64,000 nt of DNA from Sophora flavescens (GCA_030762895.1 CM061068.1:80315228-80379227); one strand, 5' to 3'; shown: positions 21,753 to 33,990, numbered from the stretch's first letter. The notes: generated from the letters alone by a model not told the origin. Made by a program: numbers and translations.

Positions 21753-23758
21753 ATGGAAAAAGTCAGACACACTAGCAATGCTCCCACCACCAAGAGCTCC
21801 AAGGTGATTTTGAACTCATTATAAAATCTGAAAGAGTTGAGCCAATCTTTGCCTCAAGAGCATCGAAAAAGCTTCGTCAAGAAGTATGGAGGGATCTTGG
21901 ACCTAATTTTCACACCGGTTGAAGCTACTGCTTTGGGTGCTCTAAGTCAGTATTAGAACCCACATCTCAGATGTTTCGAGTTGCCAAACATGGACATCAC
22001 ACCCACCATTGAAGAATATGCTTGCCTGTTAAGGTTGCCAATGCAGAAAAATCCCGTCGTGTACTTTCACCTGGGGCAATACTTGACCACTGCAAGCATA
22101 GCAGGGTTACTAGGGCTTTCTGAAGTTGAAGTGAACTTGACCGGGCACTCAAACTCGCGAGGGTTAACCCGAAAGTTTCTTGAAAATCATTTGAGGAAAC
22201 TAATGGACCGACAAGACTGGGAAACCTTTGAGAGGGTATTGGCACTAGTAATATATGGGTTGGTTCTATTTCCATCGGCGCTAGACATGATAGATCAAGC
22301 AGCAATGGATGTGTTCTTCACAGTTGAAAGAAAGAAAAACCTCGTGCCGACAATATTGGCTGAAATGCTTTTGACTGTAGAATTTTACCAGCGGCATCCA
22401 AAGGGGAAGCTCAGATGTTGTGCACAGTTGCTCTATGTGTGGGTCATAACTCACATGTACGCAAAAGACTATATCAACCGCCATTAAGATCCACTAAGAG
22501 GCTTCTATAACATCCCGACAAGACAGCTTAATGAAGAGGAATGGAAGAGTGAGTTTGATAAAGTGGAAAGAGACTCTTTTAAGTGGGTATGCCCATGGTA
22601 CGAAAGTCAACAGGGGCAAGATATAATTTATAGTTGTGGTGACTATCCAAATGTTCCTTTGATGGGCCCGAGAGGGTGCATATCCTACACACCCACCATA
22701 GCCTTACGACAACTTTGTTGGACGCAAACCGTGCCCCGGGAAGAACAACTCGGTGGATGCTGTTTCCGATACGAGGATGGTGAGAATACCAATTTGTTGG
22801 CAAAAGAAGTTAGAAATTCATGGAAAAATGTGAGGATGGCGGGGAGATCACAATTGGGCCGACCAATCCTAATCATTGTCTCAGAGTATGAAGCATGGAG
22901 AAAATCAAGAAAAGGTCCTGTCAACATTCCTGCTGAAAGCACGAAAGCTGAAGATTACTCCCCTTCGGTAACTCAAATGGCAGAACAACTGAAAGTCCTG
23001 GAAGCACAAATGAAGGAAATGGAACAGAAAAAGCAAGATGCCGAGTTGAAAATAGCCATTGGTCAGAAGCGTTGTGAAAAGTTAACAAAGGAAAATGAAC
23101 ATTTAAAAGATTTGTGTGCAGATATCTCCGAGACCTCAAAAGTCCAGAAGAATACAGACAAGGTCCCGTCGAGCGTCATGACTAGGATCCAGAATCTTGA
23201 AAGCAAAGTATTGTCCTTGACAACAGAAAGGCATCAACTAAGAAAAGAAAAGCGTCGGTTAGAAGAAGAAGTCATTCAGCAATGAGATGTGAGAAAGTCA
23301 TTGGAAGTGGAAGTCAATCGACAAAGGGGAGTCATTGCCAACCTACAAAAGCAAATTTGTGCACAAGACAGGATGATAGATGAGTTGGTACAAAAGGTCC
23401 AAGAGCTGAATATCCTACTAGTCGAAATCAAGAAGCAGTGCGATTTAGGGTGGACCTCAGCAAAACACTATCATGATCAAAGGGTTCAAGTGATGAATGC
23501 CGTGAAGTGGTGGAGAGAAGAGGCCCGAGAGCGAGGGATAGATATTGACATATGGAAAAAAAGATATATGAGCATGAATTTGGAGCTAAGTGATTGTATT
23601 CCGAATTTTGTCCAAAGCTTTGAAAAGGCAAAAAAACAAATTCGTGCGGACCTCATGCTTCGTCTCCCGGCTGAGTTGGATGATTTCATGCAAATGTGTG
23701 GAGGGTTTGCTCGGGGTCTAAAAAGAAAGAGACCTAAGCTATTGACTTTAGGATGAAA
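21753..23758 (+). pseudogene. Ogre ORF1 protein, broken
   Basis: The ATG at 21753 opens a short N-terminus that frameshifts near 21800. The main frame runs 21981-23756, cut by TAA at 22485-22487 and TGA at 23283-23285. The N-terminal two thirds form the globular domain seen in Ogre ORF1 and in plant mobile-domain-like proteins (Pro-Thr-Ile-Glu-Glu-Tyr near the start, a conserved Trp-Lys-x-Arg-x-like helix region). The last third is a long coiled coil (about 22970-23430) and a basic tail. The function of ORF1 is unknown. Its presence upstream of gag is a hallmark of Ogre. Confidence 0.8.
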
Positions 23759-24351
23759 ATGTTGTAACAATGTCGAGAATTGTGATGTAATCCCAATCTA
23801 TGTATTGTTTTGAGGAGATTTTAATGAAATATGGCCTTGCCTCCATAATTCTATTGTTTTGCTTTGAGGAGTTTAATGAAATCAGTTCTTGCCTCTATGA
23901 TTCCTTCGCACTCCAACTCTTGCACTTGACTTGAGACGACACCTATCGTGGAGCATGGTTTTCCTTTAGTATGTTGTCAACTACATCTTTGCCTTATAGG
24001 ATTCTTCCTTCTACGCAAAGGGTAGGACGAGATGTCTCAATTCAGAATTGCTAGTGTGTTTGAGACAACATCTATTGTGGAGAGTTGTTTCTCCCCTAGA
24101 TTTGTTGTCAACTCCATCCAATCTTATGGGCACAATGCTCTCTGTGTGAGATGGAGGAACCATCTCTTGTCTGTTATAAGGTGTTAACTCAAAAAATAAT
24201 ATAATAATAAGCTTCAAAGGCGATTTTCATAAAAGCTTTTTGCTTTTTTCAAACATTTTGTTCTCACTTTTGTTTCGATTAAAACAGTGTGTGGCTTTTC
24301 TGAACAATTGCTCGAAGACACCCTTATCACACTTAGTCACAGACAAGAACC
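23759..24351 (+). other. ORF1-gag spacer of the Ogre element
   Basis: Non-coding, with two imperfect pairs of repeats: GAGGAGATTTTAATGAAAT (23811) against GAGGAGTTTAATGAAATC (23867), and GAGACAACATCTATTGTGGA (24062) against a variant at 23933. No promoter or splice signal is evident. Confidence 0.55.
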
Positions 24352-26660
24352 ATGGCGGATGAACTAGAAGAAGTCCAAGAGATCAGGGATGAAGTCAGTC
24401 AAATCAAGGATCAAATGACTAAGATGATGGAGATCCTACAAGCAATGCAGAAGGAAAAGAACACAGGAAAACCCTCCAGCCTCGAATGAAGTTAATTCCG
24501 GCCACACCTCTCATTCCCCTGGGTTTTACTCAAATTCCCATTCAAGGCTTCAACCAACCAGGGGCCATGATGCCTCTCCCTATTTATCCAAGCAACCAAA
24601 CTCATTTTTCATTTGACCCGAACAATCCCCCATACGGTTTGCCTCGCAGATTTGTGCCACCAACGGCCCCCAGCCCACAAGATGGCATTCAAAACTCCGA
24701 GCATATCACTCAAACAAAAACCACCACTGATGCCGTCGAAATGCCACAAACACAAACTGTCAACCCTACAGATGGTAACACCCCGACAGTGACACTTTCT
24801 GCCAATCCAAAAAATCCTCAATACACCCTACATTACGTACCCCAGGGGACTCAAATGATGCCAAACTTCGGATCCTCCTACATGCCATACTCCTTCTCTC
24901 AGAATATGTACGGTGAAACTCCAGTAAATCAGTCAGGAGGGAATTCCCAATCTAAAGAAAAGTTGGAAGTGCTAGAAGAAAGACTACGGGCCATTGAAGG
25001 AGTAAATAGTTATGGTTTGCGGGATGCTTCGGAACTTTGTCTGGTGCCAAATGTTGTAATTCCACCAAAGTTTAAGGTACCCGATTTCGACAAATATCGG
25101 GGAACCACTTGTCCCAAAAACCACCTGACCATGTATGTAAGGAAGATAGCATCATACGCTCAAGATGACAAGATCTTGATTCATTTCTTCCAAGACAGTT
25201 TAACTGGGGCAGCTTCAAATTGGTACACGCATCTTGAACGAGCCCATGTCCGATCCTTCAAAGATCTAGCAGATGCATTCCTGAAGCAATACAAGTACAA
25301 TATTGACATGGCTCTCGATAGGATGCAACTCCAAAATATGGCAAAGAGAGATACAGAGACTTTCAAGGAGTATGCACAACGATGGAGGGAATTGGCTGCT
25401 CAGGTAGAGCCTCCATTGGCCGAGAAAGAAATTGTGGTAATGTTCATTGATACACTCCAGTCGCCCTTCTATGATAGAATGATTGAGAGTGTGTCATCGA
25501 ACCTTTCTGACATGGTCATCATCGGTGAGAGAATTGAAAGTGGAATGAGGAATGGCAAGATCACTGAGACTTCAGTAATGAACGATCCGAAGAGAGCCCC
25601 GTTTGTGAAAAAGAAAGAATGAGAAGCACACGCAGTAACCTTCGAACAAAAGAAACCAAACCAATATAGACCAAACCAAACACCCACCTTCCAAGCCCAA
25701 TACGCCCCATATTACCAACCACCTCCGTATCACCAAGCCAACCAGCCATACATCGCCGCCACCTCACAATTTCCAAATCCTCAACAGATGGCTCCTTACC
25801 GACCATCGTACCCTTCTCAGCCTCAAACACACCCTACCATGCCACCTCAAATTGTCCAGCCCCTAGGTCCAAACCCAAACACCAACCAAACAAGACCACC
25901 ATACAACTCGGAAAGAAAGCCAGTACATTTCGACCCGATACCCATGACCTACACTGAGCTACTGCATCAACTTATAAGCAAATCTGTGTTGACTCATATC
26001 CCAATGAAATCGTTGGGGCCTCCTTATCCGAAGTGGTTTGACCCAAATGCTAAATGTGAGTATCATGCGGGGGCAATAGGTCATTCCACTGAGAACTGCA
26101 GGGCTTTCAAATTTAAGGTACAAGATCTTATTGATGCTAAGCGGTTGACCTTTCAGAAAGATGCTCCGAATGGGGAACAGGGTCCTATGCCAAATCATGG
26201 GGGTTCGGGAGTCAATGCCATTGATAGCTTTATGGAACCTACTCTTAAGAGCCGAGTGGCTGATGTCAGAACTCCCATGAGAGTTATTTTAAGGGAGATG
26301 CAAAAACATGGATTGGTGCAAACCTCAATGGTTGAAGAGAAGACTTTTGATGAAGAGATAAGGTGTGACTTCGACGGGAATATGGGGCATTCAATTGAAG
26401 ACTGTGCAGAATTTCGGCAGGTTGTGCAACAGTTAATAGATATGAATATTATCCTAATTGGTTGTGAACCGAATGAGTGTGGCATTAACATGGTCACTGA
26501 ATCTACAATTTCCCCAACTCCAGTTAAGATAACTCATTTTACTGTTGTGATTAATCCTCAACCGGTTCCTGAGAAAATCGCTCCGAAGCCAGTGTTGATA
26601 CACTATACTGAGAAGGAGCCTATACTGGTTTCGAGTGGGCCAACACCAGTTATCATCTGA
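24352..26660 (+). pseudogene. gag: Ogre gag, broken
   Basis: The ATG at 24352 starts a Glu/Gln-rich coil that shifts frame near 24485. The main frame (24486 on) is a Pro/Thr/Gln-rich linker, then the gag core from about 25070 (Val-Pro-Asp-Phe-Asp-Lys-Tyr-Arg-Gly-Thr, Trp-Tyr-Thr-His-Leu, Phe-Lys-Glu-Tyr-Ala-Gln-Arg-Trp). TGA at 25620-25622 interrupts. A Pro/Tyr/Gln-rich region and two Cys-x3-His-x5-His-x4-Cys-type knuckles (about 26055-26110 and 26364-26405) follow. TGA at 26658-26660 ends this segment but the same frame continues. Both TGA stops fit Arg CGA codons altered by C-to-T. Confidence 0.85.
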
Positions 26661-28120
26661 GTCCCAGGTCGTTTCCCTTACAAGGACACCAAAGCGGTAC
26701 CATGGGAATATGATAGGCAGGTTCAACAAAGTCCTCCCAACGGGACCACTGTGGTTACCAACATTTCGGGAATTGGTGGAATGACTAGGAGTGGTCGCAT
26801 TTATACTTTAGAGGTATTGCGAAGGGAGGGAACAGAAAAGGAAGAAAAAGATCGCAAGGGGAAAGAGAAGGTGGAAGGAACACCGGCCGAAGAGGATAAA
26901 AAGGAGGTATCTGATGAAGAAGTCGGTGAATTTTTGAAGTTCATCAAGCAAAGCGAGTACAGGGTTGTGGATCAATTGAATCAAACACCAGCTCGGATAT
27001 CTCTTTTGTCTTTGTTGATGAATTCGGAGCCACATAGGAGAGTACTGATGAAGGTGTTGAATCAAGCTCATGTCTCTCATGATATCACAATTGATAAGCT
27101 TGATAACATCGTGGGTAACATCGTTGATGATAATTATATCACCTTCACTGATGACGAAATTCCAGCTGAAGGAATGGGGCACAACAAGGTGTTACACATC
27201 TTGGTGAAGTGTCGAGATCATGTTATCGCTAGGGTTCTCATTGATAATGGTTCTTCTTTGAATGTAATGCCAAAGTCAACACTGGCAAGGTTGCCTTTCA
27301 ATGGAACTCATATGAAGCCAAGCACAATGATTGTAAGAGCTTTCGATGGCACCCGAAGGGAAGTTATGGGAAAAATTGAATCGCCCATTCAGATTGGCCC
27401 TTGCACCTTTGAAATACTCTTCCAAGTAATGGACATTACGCCAACTTACACTTGTCTCCTGGGATGACCATGGATCCATTCGTCTGGAGCTGTACCTTCC
27501 ACACTACACCAGAAAGTGAAGTTCATTGTTGATAGCAAGTTGATAATTGTTTCTGGAGAGGAGGATATGTTAGTGAGTAAGCCATCAACAACCCCTTACA
27601 TTGAAGCTGCCGAAGAAGCTCTTGAGACCGCTTTCCAATCGCTTGAAATTGCCAATGCCACTGATGTCGGAGACGGTGCTCCACTCTTGAAACCTCGGTC
27701 ATCTAAAGCATCTGTTATGATGGCTAGGGTTATGCTCGAAGGAGGATACCGACCTGGAAGCGGTTTGGGGAAGGATAGCCAAGGTGTCACTGACATCCTC
27801 ATGCTCGCCGAGAACAAGGACAGGTTTGGGTTGGGATATAAACCCACCATGACCGACAAGATGAGGGTTATAGAAGAGAAGAAAAGAAAGAGGTTGGCTC
27901 GACTGGAAAATCGTGAATACGAAGCTGAAAGGGTTACCATCTGTGACATTCGACAGAGCTTCCGAAGTGTAGGGTTCGCATTCCTGGACCAAGCAGCAAC
28001 TCTTGAAGATGATTATCTCGCCGATCATGGTGTCGATTTGGTGTATCCATGCTCTCCGGATACAGAGCTCAACAATTGGGAGGTCATTGAGTTCCCCAGG
28101 ACCATAGAGTTTTTTTCAAA
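26661..28120 (+). pseudogene. Ogre protease and G-patch domain, broken
   Basis: The gag frame continues. After a Lys/Glu-rich linker comes the aspartic protease, with catalytic Asp at 27243-27245 in Leu-Ile-Asp-Asn-Gly-Ser-Ser-Leu-Asn-Val. TGA at 27465-27467 interrupts just before Pro-Trp-Ile-His, again consistent with CGA. A G-patch follows (about 27718-27860; Gly-Tyr-Arg-Pro-Gly-Ser-Gly-Leu-Gly-Lys), the RNA-binding type module usual in Ogre. The exon ends at 28120 at a GT donor; reading through gives TAA four bases on. Confidence 0.82.
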
Positions 28121-28360
28121 GTAATTCTGTAATGCTTATCCTCTAGCTCTGCCCAAGGCTTTAGGATTTTTGTTGTAATGGGCTTACTTGTTTTCGTTTC
28201 AGTATGACTTATCAATAAATGCTTGCATTCAATATCTTTATGTTCTTATCCCTTTTGTTTTTTTACTTTCGTTTTTATTCATCGTTCCTCACCAATAAAT
28301 GCAGTTTCCCATCTTTAACCGTTATTCATTCATCTTTCCCTGATAACTACCAAAATGCAG
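28121..28360 (+). other. Putative spliceable intron between protease and RT (Ogre)
   Basis: Donor GTAATTCTG follows TTTTTTCAAA, and acceptor AAAATGCAG precedes ATCTAAAAGC. Splicing removes 240 T-rich bases containing stops in all frames. It joins codons in phase: two bases of a Lys codon left, one base supplied. The result gives an uninterrupted frame into the acidic N-terminus of RT. An intron at this position is an established Ogre feature, with partial splicing controlling Gag against Gag-Pol output. Confidence 0.78.
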
Positions 28361-30944
28361 ATCTAAAAGCGACTCTCTTGAAAATGACAGTGTTAATAAC
28401 TCATCATACAATTTTGACCATCCTATTGATCATGCTGATGAGGTTGTTGATGATGACGGGGAAGTTCCTCCTGAACTATTAAGGTTGGTAGAACAAGAAG
28501 CCATGGAAATTCGGCCCCATGAAGAGCCGAGTGAATTAATCAATTTGGGAACTGAAGATGATAAAAAAGAGGTCAAGATCGGCCTTTACCTGAAAGAAAA
28601 GGAGCGAAGTAGGTTGATCAAGTTGTTGATGGATTATAAAGATGTTTTTGCATGGTCGTACCAAGACATGCCAGGGTTAGACCCCAGTTTAGCGGAACAC
28701 AAACTGCCTTTAAAGCCAGAGTGCCCTCCAGTAAAGCAGAAGCTACGAAGGATGAAAGCGGAAATGTCTTTAAAGATCAAGGAGGAGGTCAAGAAGCAGC
28801 TGGATGCGGGTTTCCTGGAAGTGGTAAAGTACCCTCAATGGGTTGCTAACATCGTTCCTGTTCCTAAGAAAGATGGAAAGGTTCGAATGTGTGTCGACTA
28901 TCGAGATCTGAACAGAGCTAGCCCCAAAGATGATTTCCCTCTGCCTCATATTGATGTTCTTGTAGATAATACTGCCCAACATGCATTATTCTCCTTCATG
29001 GATGGATTCTCAGGATATAATCAGATTAAGATGGCACCTGAAGATATGGAGAAAACTACATTTGTCACTTTATGGGGAACCTTTTGTTACAAGGTTATGC
29101 CCTTTGACTTGAAAAATGCTGGGGCAACATATCAGCGGGCTGTGGTGGCTTTATTCCATGACATGATGCATAAGGAGATAGAAGTTTATGTAGATGACAG
29201 GATCGCCAAGTCTAGATCCGAAGATGACCATGTTGATAATCTGCAGAAACTTTTTGAGCGGTTAAGAAAGTTTAAGCTCCGACTGAATCCAACCAAGTGC
29301 ACTTTTGGAGTAAAATCAGGCAAGCTTCTGGGGTTCATTGTTAGTCAAAGAGGAATAGAGGTTGATCCTGAAAAAGTTCGAGCAATCATCGATATGCCAA
29401 CACCTCGAACGGAGAAGGAAGTTCGTGGGTTTTTAGGAAGATTAAACTACATTGCTCGGTTCATCTCCCAATTAACCGCGACATGTGAACCAATCTTTAA
29501 ATTGCTACGCAAAAATCAGGCGATGACATGGAATGAAGATTGTCAAAAAGCCTTTGAGAAGATCAAACAATACCTACATGAGCCTCCAGTCTTGGTTCCC
29601 CCAGTTCCAGGAAGGCCTCTCATCATGTATTTGACTGTGCTAGATGAATCAATGGGTTACGTGTTGGGGCAACACGATGAGTCAGGAAGAAAAGAACATG
29701 GCATCTATTATCTAAGCAAGAAGTTCACCAGTTGCGAAGCCAACTACTCACTGCTAGAATGCACTTGCTGTGTCTTGGCTTGGGCGGCTCGCCGTTTGAG
29801 GCACTACATGTTGTGTTACACTACCTGGTTGGTGTCCAAAATGGATCCAATCAAGTATATCTTTGATAAGCCTGCTCTGACTGGAAGAATTGCTCGCTGG
29901 CAAGTCCTGCTATCAGAATATGACATTGTCTATGTCACCCAAAAAGCAATAAAAGGGTGTGCTCTTGCAGAATATCTAGCCAATCAGCCGGTAGAAGATT
30001 ATGGATCGATGCAATGTGATTTCCCAGATGAAGATATAATGGCTTTGTTCGATCGCGAGCAATCACCAGAAAAAGAAAAATGGACCTTGTTATTTGATGG
30101 AGCTTCTAATGCATTGGGACATGGAATTGGGGCAATACTAATCTCACCGGAAAATGATTATTTCCCTGCCACTGCTAGGCTTTGCTTTGATTGTACAAAC
30201 AATATAGCCGAATATGAAGCTTGTGTGCTCGGGATCCTGGCAACAATAGAATCAAAGGCAAGGATACTGGAGGTATATGGGGACTCTGCATTAGTCATCC
30301 ACCAGATAAGAGGGGAATGGGAAACCCGAGATGCCAAGTTAATCCCGTACCATGATTACATCAAAGGTTTGATTGAGCAGTTTGATGAAGTCACATTTCA
30401 TCATATTCCCCGAGAAGATAACCAATTAGCTGACGCGCTATCTACCTTGTCCTCGATGTTCAAAGTAAGTGACGAGAGGAACCTACCACTCATCAAAATG
30501 GAAAGTCGTGATCATCCTGCATATTTTCAAGTGATAGAGGAAGAGTCTGATCAAAAACCGTGGTACCAAGACATCAAATGCTTCATCCAAAGAAGGGAAT
30601 ACCCTCCGGGCGCTTCAGAAAATGACAAAAGAACTCTAAGAAGACTTGCAATGGGTTTCTATTTAGATGGAGGTATTCTTTACAAAAGAAACCATGACAT
30701 GGTGCTGTTGAGGTGCGTGGACACAAACGAAGCTAAACGGATAATTGAGGAGGTACATGAAGGATCTTTCGGAACACATGCGAGCGGTCATGCAATAGCA
30801 AGAAAAATCTTGAGGGCTGGCCAATACTGGTTGACAATGGAGATAGATTACTTTAATTATGCGAAGAAGTGCCATAAGTGTCAAATATATGCTGATAGGG
30901 TTCATGCGCCGCCAGCTCCCTTGAATGTCATGACGGCACCCTGA
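28361..30944 (+). CDS. pol: Ogre RT, RNase H and second RNase H, plus integrase zinc region
   Basis: Open from the intron acceptor (28361) to TGA 30942-30944. An acidic N-terminus (Asp-Glu-Val-Val-Asp-Asp-Asp) precedes RT (about 28640-29400), with Phe-Met-Asp-Gly-Phe-Ser-Gly-Tyr and YVDD at 29187-29198. Classical RNase H lies about 29590-29990. The second, archaeal-type RNase H (about 30082-30470) starts Leu-Phe-Asp-Gly-Ala-Ser and ends His-His-Ile-Pro-Arg-Glu-Asp-Asn with Ala-Asp-Ala. The integrase HHCC region is at about 30744-30885. The ending TGA fits a Trp TGG changed by G-to-A, directly before Pro-Phe-Ser-Met-Trp. RT itself has no visible lesion. Confidence 0.9.
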
Positions 30945-31808
30945 CCATTCTCAATGTGGGGAATGGATGTGATTGGTCCAATCGAACCAAAAGCCTCGAA
31001 TGGGCATCGCTTCATTCTTGTTGCCATTGATTATTTCACAAAGTGGGTTGAGGCTGCATCATATGCCAATGCGACCCGGAGTGTCGTGATCAAATTCGTA
31101 AAAAGAGAATTAATTTGTTGTTATGGGTTGCTAAGTGAGATTATCACTAATAATGCGACTAACTTGAACAACAAGATGATGAAAGAGATGTGCGAAAACT
31201 TCAATATAAAGCATCACAATTCCTCCCCGTATCACCCAAAGATGAACGGAGCAGTTGAGGCCGCTAATAAAAATATCAAGAAGATTGTCCAAAAGATGGT
31301 GGTGACATATAAGGATTGGCACGATATGTTACCTCCTGCTTTGCACGGCTACCGAACCTCTATTCTCACCTCGACAGGGGCAACGCCGTATTCTCTGGTG
31401 TATAGGATGGAGGCAGTGCTCCCGATTGAAGTAGAGATCCCCTCATTAAGGGTATTGAGAGAGGCAGAATTGGAAGAAGCCGAGTGGGTCCAAGATCGAC
31501 TCGATCAATTGAACCTTATTGAAGAGAAGAGATTAGTAGCATTGTGTCACGGCCAATTGTACCAGAAAAGGTTGATGAGAGCTTATGAGAAGAAGGTACG
31601 CCCGCGGCAGTTTCGGGAGGGTGATCTAGTATTCAAAAAGATCCTACCAATCCAAAAGGATCATCGGGGAAAGTGGACCCCGAACTACGAAGGACCTTAC
31701 GTTGTGAAAAAGGCCTTCTCGGGAGGAGCTTTAATTCTCACCAGGATGGTTGGGGAGGACTTTCCACTCCCTATAAACTCAGATGCAGTCAAAAAATATT
31801 ATGCTTGA
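30945..31808 (+). pseudogene. Ogre integrase core and C-terminus, catalytic Asp lost
   Basis: Continues the RT frame after the TGA at 30942. The first catalytic Asp is at 30966-30968 (Trp-Gly-Met-Asp-Val-Ile-Gly-Pro). The second position (31149-31151) is AAT, Asn, where Asp is required. Glu is at 31257-31259, so DD35E spacing is kept. The adjacent Gly is Ala. A C-terminal domain follows with Arg-Pro-Arg-Gln-Phe-Arg-Glu-Gly-Asp-Leu-Val and Asn-Tyr-Glu-Gly-Pro-Tyr, ending at TGA 31806. Integration by this copy would fail on both counts. Confidence 0.85.
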
Positions 31809-32763
31809 ACGCACTTCCCAAGAAAAAAAAGAAAAAAGAAAAAAAGAGTGAAAAATGAAAAAAGAAAAACTCATTAGGCTGAAAATATGAAAAGACAGTC
31901 TAAGCAAAAGTTAGAGCAACCCGCTAGGCTGAAAACTTGAAAAGGCGGTCTAGGAAAAAGTTAGGGTTCAAAAAATAAAATAAACAAGGGAAGTGTCGTC
32001 AAGCCGATGAGCTGGGGAAATCAATGGGCTAGATGCATGAAGATCAGGGCAGATAGCATTCTCAGGTGTTGATTAGTAAGCAGTCAAGATTGTATGAGGG
32101 ATACTAACACTAGTCATGGATAGAGGTGTCACTTGAGGAGATGTGATTCCACTCCACAACCTTTTACAATTCCATACTCCATTGTAATATCTGCTTTGTA
32201 TTCCTTTTCGGTCCAAATATAATGACATTGACTCCCATTTCTTTTTACCCTTATCTCTTTCTCTTAACTTTTGTCAATTGTGTGTGTGCATTCATCATGA
32301 TAAGTATATACTGAAATGTGAAACATGTATTGGTGTCTTCAAGATGCATTTAGAATTCCCTTGAAAAATCTCAAAAGTTCGTAAAGAACAAGATGATCTC
32401 CCGACAAAGGACACCGTGGTCTATCGACAAGAGGCACGGGAAAAATCATTGCAAAGGAAGTGTACCCTTTCAAAAGTGCTTAACCTTTATTCTCCATGAA
32501 GACATGACACGTTTTAGTTCATCTCAGAGCTTGTCTGTGATCAACACCTTAAGGGGTCAAGGGTGATAATAAAAACCACCTAAAAGATGAAAAAATAAAA
32601 ATAGTAATATTACAGGCTTTCCTTATGTTACATTAAAATCATTTGAGGTTTTCATCAAGCATATAGGACATTTCTGGCATCATGCATTGCAATTGTTTCT
32701 CTTCTTGTGAGCACAAAACCCAGTAAATTGCACAAACATCGCAAACTTTTAACATTCCTTTCC
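31809..32763 (+). other. Ogre 3' UTR before the satellite
   Basis: An A-rich start is followed by two related units with GGCTGAAAA.ATGAAAAG.C.GTCTA (31877-31905 and 31927-31955). The rest is featureless AT-rich sequence with no supported gene. Confidence 0.6.
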
Positions 32764-33871
32764 AAGCTTCAGTGGATAATCGATTCCGTAAGCTTTTAAT
32801 CATTTTATTTTCAAGCTTCAGCGGATAACCGACTCCGCAAGCTTTTAATCCTTTTGCTTTAAAGCTTCAGCGGATAACCGACTCCGCAAGCTTTTAATCC
32901 TTTTGTTTCCAAGCTTCAGCGGATAACCGACTCCGCAAGCTTTTCGCATTTCCTTTTAAGCTTCGGCGGATAACCGACTCCACAAGCTTTTAACCTTTCT
33001 GTCAAGCTTCGACGGGTACCATACCCCGTAAGCTCTGCTTGTTTTCAAGCTTCGGCGGATAACCGACTCAAGCTTTTAATCCTTTTGCTTTCAAGCTTCA
33101 GCGGATTCCCTACTCCGCAAGCTTTTTACTATTCCTTTAAAGCTTCAGCGGATACCCGACTCAGTATACTTTTTACCTTTTCTGTCAAGCTTCAGTGGAT
33201 AGCCGACTCCACAAGCTTTTAATCCTTTTACTTTCAAGCTTCAGCGGATGCCCTACTCCGCAAGCTTTTTACTATTCCTTTAAAGCTTCAGTGGATACCC
33301 GACTCCGCATGCTTTTTACCTTTTCTGTCAAGCTTCAGTGGATAACCGACTCCGCAAGCTTTTAATCCTTTTGCCTTCAAGCTTCAGCGGACAACAGACT
33401 CCGTAAGCTTTTTTACCTTTCCTTTAAAGCTTCAGAGGATAACCGACTCCGCAAGCTTTTAATCCTTTTGCTTTCAAGCTTCAGTGGACAACCGACTCCG
33501 TAAGCTTTTTTACCTTTCCTTTAAAGCTTTAGCGGATAATCGACTTCGCGTGCTTTTGATTTTCTGTCAAGCTTCAGCGGATAACCGACTCTGCAAGCTT
33601 TTAATCATTTTTGCTTCAGCGGACAACCGACTCTGTAAGCTTTTAACATTTCTTTTCAAGCTTCGGTGGATACCCGACTCCGCAAGCTTTTCACATTTTG
33701 CTTTCAAGCTTCAGCGGATAATCGACTCCGCGAGCTTTTAACCTTTGTCAAGCTTCGACGGGTACCATACCCCGTGAGCTCTGCTTGTTCAAGCTTCAGC
33801 GGACAAACGACTCCTCAAGCTTTTTATCTTTCTGTTTGAGCTTCTACGGGCAGTCCATCCCGTAAGCTTTT
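32764..33871 (+). repeat. Ogre 3' UTR satellite of stem-loop monomers (~50 bp x about 20)
   Basis: The unit begins AAGCTTCAGCGGATAACCGA, continues CTCCGCAAGCTTTT, then a T-rich spacer such as AATCCTTTTGCTTTC. In each unit GCGGA pairs with TCCGC and the outer AAGCTT words are self-complementary, so each can fold as a hairpin. Variant monomers change both arms: GTGGA with TCCAC (about 33189-33216) and ACGGG with CCCGT (33003-33034, 33752-33783, 33839-33864). Tandem arrays in Ogre 3' UTRs are known sources of satellite DNA. Paired variation is what a maintained RNA or DNA structure would show. Confidence 0.9.
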
Positions 33872-33990
33872 AATTATGCATCGGTTTACTTGTCAGTGAA
33901 CTCTGGCCAAAATTGGAGTTCATGTCTTTACTCGTTTCTTATAACGATAATAGGTTGACTATGGTTACACCTACTATCTAATAAGAAACA

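Noticed and set aside
27718..27860. A host G-patch gene
   Set aside because: The domain lies in the protease frame of the Ogre element, where a G-patch is usual.
32764..33871. CRISPR-like array
   Set aside because: Repeats and spacers are both conserved and imperfect, the sequence is in a plant retroelement 3' UTR, and no cas genes exist. It is a tandem satellite.
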